Assembly: GCA_031761405.1 (NCBI GenBank)
Contig: JASEVX010000001.1
Coordinates: forward strand, 196,185,706 to 196,249,705
Source of the DNA: Serripes groenlandicus
Taxonomy: Eukaryota; Mollusca; Bivalvia; Cardiida; Cardiidae
Direction: 5' to 3'
DNA length: 64,000 nucleotides
Shown: one piece after another, positions 43,566-53,412 of the stretch
How positions within the stretch are numbered: position 1 is the first letter of the stretch
How the letters are laid out: each line of letters begins with the position of its first letter
Notes under the pieces: model-generated
What the model saw: the letters and a program-made list of their open reading frames with translations, nothing else
The model's database searches: none
What the model was told of the DNA's origin: nothing
Program-made: the position numbers and the translations under genes

Positions 43566-44545
43566 CATGAGACAGTATTTCATGGGACAGTAATTCATGA
43601 GCCAGTATTTCATGAAACAGTATTTCATGAGATAGTTTTTCATGAGACAATATTTTCATGAGATAGCATTTCATGAGACAGTATTTCATTTCATGGATAG
43701 TATTTCATGAGATAGTATTTCATGAGACAGTATTTCATGAGACAGTATTCATGAGACAATATTTTCATGAGCATTTCATGAGACATTATTTCATGGGACA
43801 GTTTCATGAGACAGTATTTCATGGGACAGTATTTCATGAGACATTTTCATGAGACAGTATTTCATGGGACAGTATTTCATGAGACAATATTTTCATGAGA
43901 TAGCATTTCATGAGACAGTATTTCATGAGACAGTATTTCATGAGATAGCATTTCACGAGACAGTATTTCATGAGCCATTATTTCATGGGACAGTATTTCA
44001 TTTCAAGGATAGTATTTCATGAGATAGTATTTCATGAGACAGTATTTCATGAGAAGTATTTCATGAGACAATATTTCATGAGACAATATTTCATGAGACA
44101 GGATTACATGAGACAATATTTCATGAGACAGTATTTCATGAGACAGTATTTCATGGGACAGTATTTCATGAGATATAATTTCATGAGATAGTATTGTATG
44201 AGACAGTATTTCATGAGCCATTATTTCATGGGACAGTATTTCATTTCATGGATAGTATTTCATGAGAGAGTATTTCATGAGACAGAATTTCATGAGACAA
44301 TATTTCATGAGACAGAATTTCATGAGACAATATTTCATGAGACAGTATTTCATCAGACAGTATTTCATGGGACAGTATTTCATGAGATATTATTGTATGA
44401 GACAATATTTAATGAGATAGTTTTTCATGAGACATTCCAATTATGCAGAATATGACAGTATTTCATGAGACATTCCAATTATGCAGCATATAACAGTTTT
44501 TCATGAGACATTCCAATTATGCAGAATCTGACAAGTTTTTCATGA
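43566..44545 (+). repeat. 15-bp palindrome-rich tandem array (about 60 copies)
   Basis: The unit is TTTCATGAGACAGTA with GGGACAG, GATAG and GAGACAAT variants. TCATGA is a palindrome in every unit. A longer motif with TTTCATTTCATGGATAG recurs near 43690, 44000 and 44243, and GAGCCATTATTTCATGGGAC near 43970 and 44215, indicating block duplications of about 240-300 bp. The 15-bp period keeps one frame open on both strands; this is not coding evidence. Confidence 0.95.
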
Positions 44546-44681
44546 GACAGTTTTCATGAGACATTTTTTCAAATCAGACAAGTCTCAAAATATAATATAA
44601 GGTTAATGGATACAAAACAGATTATGTTTCCCTAAAATGCCATCAGGTAATTATGTAAAAACAATTTGTTCAGTTATAACC

Positions 44682-44780
44682 CTCTCACTCATCATTATCA
44701 AAATCCACCTGGAGAAAAACAATTTTTGAAAACATCCTAGAAAAAGAAGAAATTTTCTTAGAAGACAATCTCATAGCTAG
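44682..44780 (+). mobile_element. TFB1, very decayed
   Basis: ACCCTCTCACTCATCATTAT, TTTTTGAAAACATCCTAG and AAAGAAGAAATTTTC are the only traces. Confidence 0.4.
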
Positions 44781-44989
44781 TGCTTGCCTCTAGACCAAAG
44801 GTTTTTCCCACAAAAAAGGCCCGGTACGTCCCAGATGATAGTTCTGGAGAAACCTTGTCAAACCGGGAAGACAACTGCCGCAGCATCATCGAAGTTAGGG
44901 ATGATCAGTAATAAACCCTGTTCTCCCAGTCTCCAACAGACCGCCCCTGACTTTTAAAAATGTTTAATACTTTCTAGAACCAGCCTGAT

Positions 44990-45345
44990 CTGGGCATATC
45001 CAGCACAATGCCATATTATGCCGGTGCAGGATGGGGTCTCTACTGTGATAATCTGTACTGTGATAATCTACACTTGTCCGGGTTTATATACTATTCTGTT
45101 ATCGACGACGGTCAACAGGATGCCATTTGAATTCCACCTGTGCATGTCCAGGGCTATACTGGGTTGGACCAGCGGCCATAGGGACATGACCTGGGTCACA
45201 TCAGGTTATATCGGGATGGACCATGAAATGCCTGTGCAGCACCGTAAATGAACAGTGTCAGACTGGGAACTAACCGGGGTAATCCGGGATCAAACCCGGA
45301 CCTCCATGCAGCTTCTAAATCAATGGAGCACTCCGAGACAACGAC
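44990..45345 (-). mobile_element. tRNA-like SINE, minus strand (tentative)
   Basis: Reverse complement has GGAGTGCTCCATTGATTTAG and a B-box-like GGTTTGATCCC (plus-strand 45286-45296). The remaining ~250 bp (GGTGCAGGATGGGGTCTCTA, CATGTCCAGGGCTATACTGG) has no match elsewhere in the window. Confidence 0.45.
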
Positions 45346-45373
45346 CCTTATGTGAGAATGCAATTTCTTTTCT

Positions 45374-45907
45374 GCAAAAATGTCCTGGATCATCCCGGTA
45401 TACTGGCTATTTTACACCGGGAGATATCGGGACTAAAAATGTCCTGGATCATCCCAGTATACTGGCTATTTTACATCGGGAGATATCGGGACTAAAAATG
45501 TCCTGGATCATCCCGGTATACTGGCTATTTTACACCGGGAGATATCGGGACTAAAAATGTCCTGGCTCATCCCGGTATACTGGCTATTTTACATCGGGAG
45601 AAATCGAGACCAAAAATGTCCTGGATCATCCCGGTATACTGGCTATTTTACATCGGGAGATATCGAGACCAAAAATGTCCTGGATCATCCCGGTATACTG
45701 GCTATTTTACATCGGGAGATATCGGGACCAAAAATGTCCTGGATTATCCCGGTATACTGGCTATTTTACATCAGGAGATATCGGGACCAAAAATGTCCTG
45801 GATCATTCCGGTATACTGGCTATTTTACATCGGGAGATATCGAGACCAAAAATGTCCTGGATTATCCCGGTATACTGGCTATTTTACACTGGGAGATATC
45901 GGGACTA
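45374..45907 (+). repeat. 59-bp tandem array (9 copies)
   Basis: TGTCCTGGATCATCCCGGTA, TACTGGCTATTTTACATCGG and GAGATATCGGGACTAAAAA repeat with period 59. Units differ by GGGACT / GAGACC and ACACC / ACATC. Because 59 is not a multiple of three, each unit shifts frame. Confidence 0.96.
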
Positions 45908-46109
45908 GAATGCAGACAGTGAGAATGAGGCTTTAATAATCAATCAGGTTATCCATTTTGAATTAATGAACGTATCTATCTCAAGATCACGTATCTATCT
46001 CATTAAAAACCATTGAAAACCATGATAATCTTCATTTATCTAAACAAATAAATAAGTAAAATTGAGATTTTATCTCATATAAGTGGTTTAATAATGTTGA
46101 GGTTTTACT

Positions 46110-46467
46110 CATTCCCACATAAAACAAATCTGCAGCAGACAACAAGACAGTTGAAAAGGTTGTAACTCCGTTTTTCATTATTTTACAGGAGAAGCAAAAA
46201 ACTATCCTATTTTGAAGAGAAAACATAACAAAGAACATCCTTTGGATATTTGTTTTTCAGGCAGCTTTATAACTCTTACATTGTAAACTAATTTCATACA
46301 AATGAGTTCAGTTACAACCTTCTTGCACTCAAATTACGTCACTTTTTATTATTTTTTGAGTGCAAGAAGGTTGTTACTCACATAATTTCTATTCAACATT
46401 GAAAGTAATTCATAACAAATATGCATAAATATGAACTTATCAATTTAAGGCTTAAGAGGGAAAGGGT
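46110..46467 (+). mobile_element. TFB1 carrying an extra hairpin segment
   Basis: Left end ATTCCCACATAAAACAAATC with CTGCAGCAGACAAC; right end CTTAAGAGGGAAAGGG. The middle is replaced by unrelated sequence including the hairpin at 46314-46374. Confidence 0.6.
46314..46374. repeat. Perfect inverted repeat, 19-20-bp arms
   Basis: ACAACCTTCTTGCACTCAA and its exact reverse complement TTGAGTGCAAGAAGGTTGT flank a ~22-base loop containing TTACGTCAC. Confidence 0.9.
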
Positions 46468-46484
46468 TTGAACTACTGTTTTAA

Positions 46485-46630
46485 ACCTTTCACAGTCATG
46501 CAAATTGAGGCAATTTCTTCTTTTGCCACATTATTTTCAACTTCTTTCAATGATCATTCTTTATATTTTCCGTACTTTTGCATAAGTGTCTTTAAAGTCA
46601 TCTGCTGCAGATTTGTTGTATGTCGGAAAT
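46485..46630 (-). mobile_element. TFB1, left palindrome arm deleted
   Basis: TTAA lies at 46481-46484. ACCTTTCACAGTCATGC, CAATTTCTTCTTTTGCCACA, TTTCAATGATCATTCTTTAT, AAGTCATCTGCTGCAGATTT and GTATGTCGGAAA are present. Confidence 0.8.
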
Positions 46631-46824
46631 AATTCAATTGTTGTAAAATGTCTGTAATAAATAAATACACCAGTTAAAAAAATTCAATTATTTTCATGAT
46701 CAAGTTGTGTAATCACCGCTTATCTTTGTTATATAAAAAAATTTTTTTTTGACTCAAGGATGTATTGGTAAAAGACCAAGTCAATCCAAATGACTGTTAC
46801 ACTCATCATCTGATGGAGTTTTAG

Positions 46825-47027
46825 CCCTCTCCCAAATACAGACTTATTTTGATTTATATGCAGCAGACAACTTTTGAAGATAATTTGTGACAAAACATCA
46901 TAGCAAAATGAGAAATTGCCCAATATGAACAATTTCTCATTTTGCCACCATTTATACAGATTTTCTAAATTTTTGCCTAGATAATTACAAAGTCGTCTGC
47001 TGCTGATTTGTTGTATGTTGGAAAGGG
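46825..47027 (-). mobile_element. TFB1, near-complete, with matched palindrome variants
   Basis: TTAG at 46821-46824 and GTAA follow mutated TTAA targets. GCAAAATGAGAAATTGCCC pairs with CAATTTCTCATTTTGCC (46903-46946): AAAATGAG / CTCATTTT is changed on both arms relative to AAAAGGAG / CTCCTTTT. Confidence 0.82.
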
Positions 47028-48400
47028 TAAAGCTCATCATCTCTAACGGCATTTTAAATTTGAACATGCGGAGACTGCTAGCAGGAAAGATGTCTTATTT
47101 ACGTCAATACCACTGTAATGAGTTCTAGCTATCTACATACAAATGAGTCGCGGTTGTCGAAATAGGGTCTTACTGTATCTGTATACAGTCAGATGAACCT
47201 ATGTCCCGCAGGTCTGATCATTTTTCACATTATGACCATAATATTATATACATGTAGCATCTTCTGACAAAAAACTAGAAATGTAGTTTCATTAGAGGTT
47301 TATTTATCATGCATAATATAGCACTAAATATTCACTTCAAAACTGCCACATCAGGTTAGCGTCCATTTTAAAAACTGAAAGTTTCCTGTTGCTGTTGTTG
47401 TAACATTGTAACTGGAAGTTTCCTGTTGTTGTGCTTTCATTAAGGACTAATTTTTATGATTTGGGAATCCCTCATACACTTTTCAAGATGTTTTTGTCAG
47501 AATTTTTGAATCTTATTATTTGTCAATAAAACCAAAAAACAGACAATTTGGGATTTGCATGCAATAACAAGTCATTTTACCTTCCCCCTGTTAAAGTCAA
47601 CATTGTACACCTTTGCAGCAATCTACTTTTAAAACAATGAGAAAACGGTTAACTTAATTGCTGAAGACATGAGTTTTCTCTTTTTCTCAAAATCATATTA
47701 ACTTGGCGTATATCCTAATTATAATCATACTTTCATAAATGTTAATAATTATTATGTAGTCCAATATGTTTACAAAGCACGTAGACAATATCGGCTAAAC
47801 AGTTAAATTTCATTGAAATTGTTGTATAATTTCAAACTTGATTTCGAACATAAACTGAACTGAACCCTACAACATGTTAATTTATTATTATTCTTTCCTT
47901 CCTTTTTGATAATGTAAATAGCAAACTACTAATGTTTTAAAATTATATTACTATGAGTGCCCTAATGTGTCAATGATGCATAACAATATGCAGAGTGTAA
48001 GCAAAATGCCTGTAGTGAATCTAATGACTAATCTAAAAGTGTCAAGTACGAAAGACTCGATTCGTGAACCATTCTCTTTTGCAGAGTTGTCGTTCTTTAC
48101 ACTAGCTTTATAGGTAGAGAGTGTTCATTTAAAGTCAGTTTTATCTCAGTTTGTTCTTTTCTGCATCTGTTTCGAACTAAATAAACATCATAAATCACCT
48201 ATAATTAACTATTTTAGGGCATGTACAATTCTTTGGAAGTTTTCCCACGTATGTCAATTTCTTTCCTTCGTAGCGTAACATAAGAGTAGAAACAGTCTAT
48301 ACATTTTACTATTACAGACATAAATTCAGAAATTTTATATCAAATCTACACAAATCAAAACATTTCTTTGAAGCTTAAAAGAACATTTAGTAATAAAGAA
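47028..48400. other. Mostly unassigned; decayed TFB1 at about 47580-47790
   Basis: CTTCCCCCTGTTAAAGTC, CCTTTGCAGCAATCTACTTT and GAGTTTTCTCTTTTTCTCAA suggest an old minus-orientation TFB1. GAAAGTTTCCTGTTG repeats twice near 47377 and 47414. No coding or regulatory signal supported elsewhere. Confidence 0.4.
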
Positions 48401-48409
48401 TCCTATTAA

Positions 48410-48548
48410 CCCTTTCGGCGCCGAAGGCGCATATATGCGACAGCTTGGCTCAGCGCCGAAGTCGCATTTATGTGACTTTTGTAACGCCCCTTGTATAGTT
48501 ACTGCTGAGCCAAGCTGTCGCATATATGCAACTTCGGCGCCGAAAGGG
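48410..48548. mobile_element. TFB2, GC-rich TTAA foldback element
   Basis: TTAA lies at 48406-48409 and 48549-48552. The arms are CCCTTTCGGCGCCGAAGG, GCATATATGCGACAGCTTGG, CTCAGC and GCTGAGCCAAGCTGTCGCAT, ATATGCAACTTCGGCGCCG, AAAGGG. A loop of about 45 bases carries a further GCGCCGAAGTCGCAT copy of the motif. The CCCTTT terminus and TTAA target are shared with TFB1, so the same transposase group may mobilise both. A decayed end (TTTGGCGCTGAAAGGGTTAG) lies at 48700-48722. Confidence 0.9.
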
Positions 48549-48607
48549 TTAACAAAAATAAATGAAAAAGGTATAATAAAAATAAAATGTTCATAGACTG
48601 TTAATAA

Positions 48608-48642
48608 AACTGATTTCAAAAAACATTTTTTTGAAATCAGTT
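48608..48642. repeat. Short perfect hairpin, 16-bp arms
   Basis: AACTGATTTCAAAAAA and TTTTTTGAAATCAGTT are separated by about three bases. No element ends or target duplication recognised. Confidence 0.85.
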
Positions 48643-48789
48643 ACTATTATTTCTAAGAAACGCCTGATTTTATTTGGCGCTGAGAACAACTTTCTGCTAT
48701 TTATTTGGCGCTGAAAGGGTTAGAAAGACAAATCAACATTATTGTGTTTTGAAATTATGATACTTGAACATTAGCGTATGTTGCAAGTC

Positions 48790-49600
48790 TAATTGGGGAC
48801 GAGTTAAACAATCGTAAACACCATTAAACAATCTGCAATACTTGCAATGTTAATTAAAAACAAACTTAAAACATTAGAAACATGAATTTCTTTTCAAATG
48901 TATCACAACTAAGTGTTTGTAAACAATCTCAACCGTAATATGTTCGAGTCATTTACATTAAATTTATCCTTATAACAACTTGTCCTTCCAAGTGATTTCT
49001 GAAAAGCTCTTAAAAATATAAGTCACTGGCTCCTGCCTGGCGACTAATAAAGTAGAATGCTTGAACAAAAGCAAACAATGATGTTTCTACTTTTAAGAAC
49101 TAGAGCATATTGTTACCCCAACTTACTGTTTCTGAACAATTCTCATAAAGTCTTAAATGACTTCTAGAATAGTTTTAGAACATTTTAAGAACATTAAAGC
49201 ACTGTATTTATTATTCATTTGTTCTTGAATTTCTAAACAGATCTTCATCTGTTCTTATACCAATTTCAAGAACAGAAATTGAACATATTTAGATGTGATT
49301 GTACCTAAAATGATCTAAAAAAAAATCCTGAAATGATTTGTAGAACATTTTAAGAAGAATAATATTTTGAACTGGTGTTCTGGAGTTCTTGAACAGTTCT
49401 TCTGTTGTTCATAATAATTTCAAAACAGTTGTAGAACATATTAAGCACCAGCAAGAGTTCCTAAACTGCTCATATGATATTCATGAAAACTTATCAAGAA
49501 CATTGTTGAACATTTTAAGAAAATTCAAGTACATGAACTTTTATTATAATGTTCAAGAAAAAATGTTCTTGAACAGGTATTAAACGTAAGAACTGGATTT
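48790..49600. mobile_element. Region rich in AGAACA / TGTTCT motifs (possible TE)
   Basis: From about 49090 to 49575, words such as TTTTAAGAACATT, TTCTAGAATAG, TGTTCTTGAA and TAGAACATTTTAAGAA recur in both directions. The same motif field occurs at 53413-54545 and 62265-62455. I cannot place TIRs. Confidence 0.45.
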
Positions 49601-50050
49601 CGCATATAAAGTGGATTCAGAGGAGAATAATTTTAAAGATTGGCCATTTCCTCAATCTTGACCTCTATTGAAGTACACTTTTCCCTGAGATTATAATGAT
49701 ATGAGGAATGTTCCAGGAAAACCAACCTAGGCCTATTTACAAGAGGTATAGATAAAGATCTACCATCCATGACATCTCATCTTATTCCACTGAATCCTTG
49801 TCAGAAGTTTCTTTAAATCTTCTGTGACTAACTGACAAAAAGTAGAGCCAGTTCAACCTGTACAAATGGGAAAGTTGATCTGGGACTTCAATGGTCGCAG
49901 TTGCCTGATGGTTGTTTTTTCCGAGGGCACGGTTCCTATATACCTCAGGTGTGTAAACATCTGGTGGAGATTTCCAACAGTGAAACATCTTACACCAGGA
50001 ACCAGGCTGTAATATTTACTAAAACATTCAACTAATGTAAAAAATAACTT
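49601..50050. other. Unassigned DNA
   Basis: Minus-strand open frames here have no recognisable domain. Confidence 0.3.
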
Positions 50051-50053
50051 AAA

Positions 50054-50078
50054 CCCCCCCCCCCCCCCCCCCCCCCTT
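50054..50078. repeat. Homopolymer C tract (25 C)
   Basis: Twenty-five consecutive C on the plus strand, directly before a decayed TFB1. Such tracts are error-prone in assemblies, so the true length is uncertain. Confidence 0.9.
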
Positions 50079-50382
50079 TTCTTCATGCTACTCATCTATA
50101 GCAGACACCTTTGGAAAACATGAAGACAAATGGTAAAACTTCATAAATACATAGGTGAAAGTTTGATTATTGAAAAGAGTTAAAAATAATGTTACAGAAG
50201 GAGAAATTTCTCATAATTGCCTCATTTTTTTTTTAAAGTTGTCTTTTTCAGATTTGTGAAAAACATGTTTGCATGTATGAAAGGATAAAACAGAAATTCA
50301 TGAAACCTCTATAAGTAAAGGTTTAGCCAATAAATAGAGTTGAAAACAGTGTTGCAAAAGGAAAATTGCTCATTGTAAAGGA
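50079..50382 (+). mobile_element. Two decayed TFB1 copies in tandem
   Basis: 50079-50286: TATAGCAGACACCTTTGGAA, CATAAATACATAGGTGAAAG, TACAGAAGGAGAAATTTCTC and GCATGTATGAAAGGATAA. 50298-50382: CCTCTATAAGTAAAGGTTTA and TTGCAAAAGGAAAATTGCTC, broken before the right arm. Confidence 0.65.
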
Positions 50383-50386
50383 TTAA

Positions 50387-50608
50387 CCCTTTCCCTCATA
50401 CGACAATTCTGCAGCAGACAACTTAAAACGTATTTTGTCAAAAAATAGAAAATCTCCATAATTGAATGGATAACCTATGATTTAAAGTGGAAAACATTGT
50501 GGCAAAAGGAGAAATTGCTTGTTTTGAGCAATTTCTTCTTTTGTCACTATGTTTTCAAAAAGCCGTCTGCTGCAGAGGCGTCAGAAAACGTCTATATGAG
50601 GGAAAGGG
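50387..50608 (+). mobile_element. TFB1, young subfamily member
   Basis: TTAA lies at 50383-50386 and 50609-50612. Subfamily words GAATGGATAACCTATGA and GTCTATATGAGGGAAAGGG match 17258-17476 and 37707-37924 almost base for base. Confidence 0.93.
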
Positions 50609-50749
50609 TTAATTAGTTAATCTTCATGGCTTGATCCCAGATTTTCTACTGGTAAAGAGCACTTAAATCCCTTGGCAAGAGAACCTACTATGGATGGCCT
50701 ACATTGAATTAATAAGAAAATTAATCCATCTAATGGAGTAATTGATTCT

Positions 50750-50842
50750 AACCCTTCCCTCACACAGATGCGTTTTGATGTCTCTGTAAATATTGACTAT
50801 TGTAACCTTTTTGACAAAAGGAGAAATTGCTCATTTATTAGT
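50750..50842 (-). mobile_element. TFB1 left half
   Basis: ACCCTTCCCTCACACAGATG, GATGTCTCTGTAAA and ACAAAAGGAGAAATTGCTCA are present; the right half is missing. Confidence 0.65.
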
Positions 50843-50859
50843 CGCTGGGCAGGAGCTTG

Positions 50860-51420
50860 TGCTTCCATTTTTAAGGGCTTTTCAGAAATCATTTGGGAGG
50901 ACAAGTTGATATTAGAAATAAACAAATATAAATGCCTCAAAAATATTTGGGTTGTGATTGTTTAAATCACTAAGTTATGGTATATTTGAAAAGAAATTCA
51001 TGTTTCCATGGTTATAAGTTTGTGTTTGATTAACCTCGTATTTCATTTCATTTCAAGCTATCCAGGATTATCTATTTGTCCCCGATTAGACATGCAGCAG
51101 ACACTTATGCTAAAGTGTCATTACAATATCAGCATTAAATAAAGACATTTTCTCTTTTTAGTAGTTATTCGACAATACTGTATGTTCTTTTCAAATTAAA
51201 AGATATTTCTAATACTTTCAATTATAGAGATATTCTGAATATTTGACTATATGTTTTTAAATTCCAGGAACCATGGACAACTCAATGTAGTTATTGTCAT
51301 ATTAAGATTAATGACTAGTCATAAAAAATAAATTACTCAAACTTTATGTGCTTTGCCCCATTGGCTATGAACTTGGAAAGGCTATGACCTTGGATCTGTA
51401 CTCTTATCTCATTATAAATG
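50860..51420. other. Unassigned DNA
   Basis: A TFB1 trace (GACATGCAGCAGACAC) occurs near 51090. Otherwise nothing recognised. Confidence 0.35.
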
Positions 51421-51556
51421 TTTCCCTAATGTGAACTGCAATTAGACATATCTGCAGCAGACATATATTTGAAATGTATTCTATTCTTTCCAATAATTAT
51501 ACCTTCATTTGAAGAGATTTCGCTATTTAAGCAAATATGTCTTCAACATTGAAAAA
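51421..51556 (-). mobile_element. TFB1 fragment abutting the 37-bp array
   Basis: TTTCCCTAATGTGAACTGC, TATCTGCAGCAGACATATAT, CAATAATTATACCTTCATTT and AATATGTCTTCAACATTG are visible. The array begins where the right arm should be. Confidence 0.6.
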
Positions 51557-52612
51557 CACTGAAGATGTACATATGAGCCACATATCTACTTATGTTACTG
51601 AAGGTGTACATATGAGTCACATATCTACTTATTTTACTAAAGGTGAACATAAATTATGAGCCACATATTTACTTAGTTTACTGAAGGTGTACATATGAGT
51701 CACATATCTACTTTTTTTTTTACTGAAGGTGTACATATGAGCCACATATCTACTTTTTTTTTTACTGAAAGTGTACATAAATTATGAGCCACATTTCTAC
51801 TTATTTTACTGAAGATGTATATATGAGCCACATATCTACTTTTTTTTTACTGAAGGTACATATGAGCCACATATCTACTTTTTTACTGAAGGTGTACATA
51901 AATTATGAGCCACATATCTACTTATTTTACTGAAGGTGTACATATGAGCCACATATCTACTTATTTTACTGAAGGTGTACATATGAGCCACATATCTACT
52001 TTTTTTTTTAATTATTACTGAAAGTGTACATATGAGCCACATATCTACTTATTTTACTGAAAGTGTACATATGAGCCACATATCTACTTATTTTACTGAA
52101 AGTGTACATATGAGCCACATATCTACTTATTTTACTGAAGGTACATATGAGCAACATATCTACTTATTTTACTGAAGGTACATATGAGCCACATATCTAC
52201 TTATTTTACTGAAGGTACATATGAGCCACATATCTACTTATTTTACTGAAGGTACATATGAGCCACATATCTACTTATTTTACTGAAGGTACATATGAGC
52301 CACATATCTACTTATTTTACTGAAGGTACATATGAGCCACATATCTACTTTTTTACTGAAGGTACATATGAGCCACATATCTACTTATTTTACTGAAGGT
52401 ACATATGAGCCACATATCTACTTATTTTACTGAAGGTACATATGAGCCACATATCTACTTATTTTACTGAAGGTACATATGAGCCACATATCTACTTATT
52501 TTACTGAAGGTACATATGAGCCACATATCTACTTGTTTACTGAAGGTACATATGAGCCACATATCTACTTATTTTACTGAAAGTGTACATATGAGCCACA
52601 TATCTACTTATT
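51557..52612 (+). repeat. 37-bp tandem array (about 28 copies)
   Basis: TACTGAAGGTACATATGAGC CACATATCTACTTATTT is the later unit. Early units are longer (GGTGTACATAAATTATGAGC) or carry T-run expansions (TACTTTTTTTTTTACTG). Units after about 52130 are nearly identical. The array ends in ATTTTAACCC, joining directly to a TFB1 left end. Confidence 0.95.
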
Positions 52613-52616
52613 TTAA

Positions 52617-52884
52617 CCCTTTCCCAATCACAGCCGCATTTTAAGAATCTACAGCAGATGACTTTTGAAAACATTGTGGCAAGACTAAATATTGCTCAAA
52701 ATGACCAATTTCTTCTTTTCCACAATGTTTTCAGCTCTTTTTGATAAGTAAACTTTCATTTATAGAAATTTACCGCATTTTTGCCTATATGATTTCAAAG
52801 TCGACTGCTGCAGATTGGTTTATGATTTTGGCAAAACCGATTTCAAAGTTGTGTGCTACGGATTTGTTGTATGTGGAAAAGGGG
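52617..52884 (-). mobile_element. TFB1 with duplicated right arm
   Basis: TTAA lies at 52613-52616. CCCTTTCCCAATCACAGCCG, CTACAGCAGATGACTTTTGA and TTCTTCTTTTCCACAATG are present, and two right arms: TCAAAGTCGACTGCTGCAGA and TCAAAGTTGTGTGCTACGGA. It ends ATGTGGAAAAGGGG. Confidence 0.82.
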
Positions 52885-53022
52885 TTGGGGCAGAGAAAAG
52901 AGTGAACAATAAAATGACATGGGTGGTCTTTAATAAGGTGAATGTAATTGTCCCCATTATCAATTCTGGCAACTTGTGCTTCTTTTGTTAACTCTTTTAT
53001 ACAGTTCTTAAAACCAGCATAT

Positions 53023-53407
53023 CCCTTTCCCACATATAGACAAATCTGCAGCAGACAACTTCGAATACATCTAGGCAAAGATATGGAAACTTAATTAAAT
53101 GTAACTTACATAATAAGAGTTATTGAAATAATTATGGCAAAAGAAGAAATTGCGTATCATGAGTCCGCAACAATTTCAAAAGACTTCTGCTTCATTAACA
53201 CATTTGATGCATCTGCAGTAGACAACTACTTTTATTTTAATAACATTTTGACAAAAGCAGAAATTGCTCATTATTCAGCAATTTCTCTCTTTGCCTTAAT
53301 GTTTTCAACTGTATTCAATAATTATACTTTCTTTTGAAGATTTTTTCAATATCTTTTCCTAGATGTTTTAAAGTCATCAACTGCAGTTTTTTATATGTAG
53401 GAAAGTG
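53023..53407. mobile_element. Two adjacent TFB1 copies, plus then minus
   Basis: 53023 to ~53195: CCCTTTCCCACATATAGACA, CTGCAGCAGACAACTTCGAA and GGCAAAAGAAGAAATTGCG. ~53196-53407: GATGCATCTGCAGTAGACAA, GACAAAAGCAGAAATTGCTC, TCTCTCTTTGCC, the spacer and TATATGTAGGAAAGTG. Confidence 0.7.
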
Positions 53408-53412
53408 TTACC

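Noticed and set aside
45255..45936. Open frames up to 121 codons rich in Trp, Tyr and Gly
   Set aside because: They come from the 59-bp array, whose units shift frame each time; apparent proteins recur as rotations of the same string.
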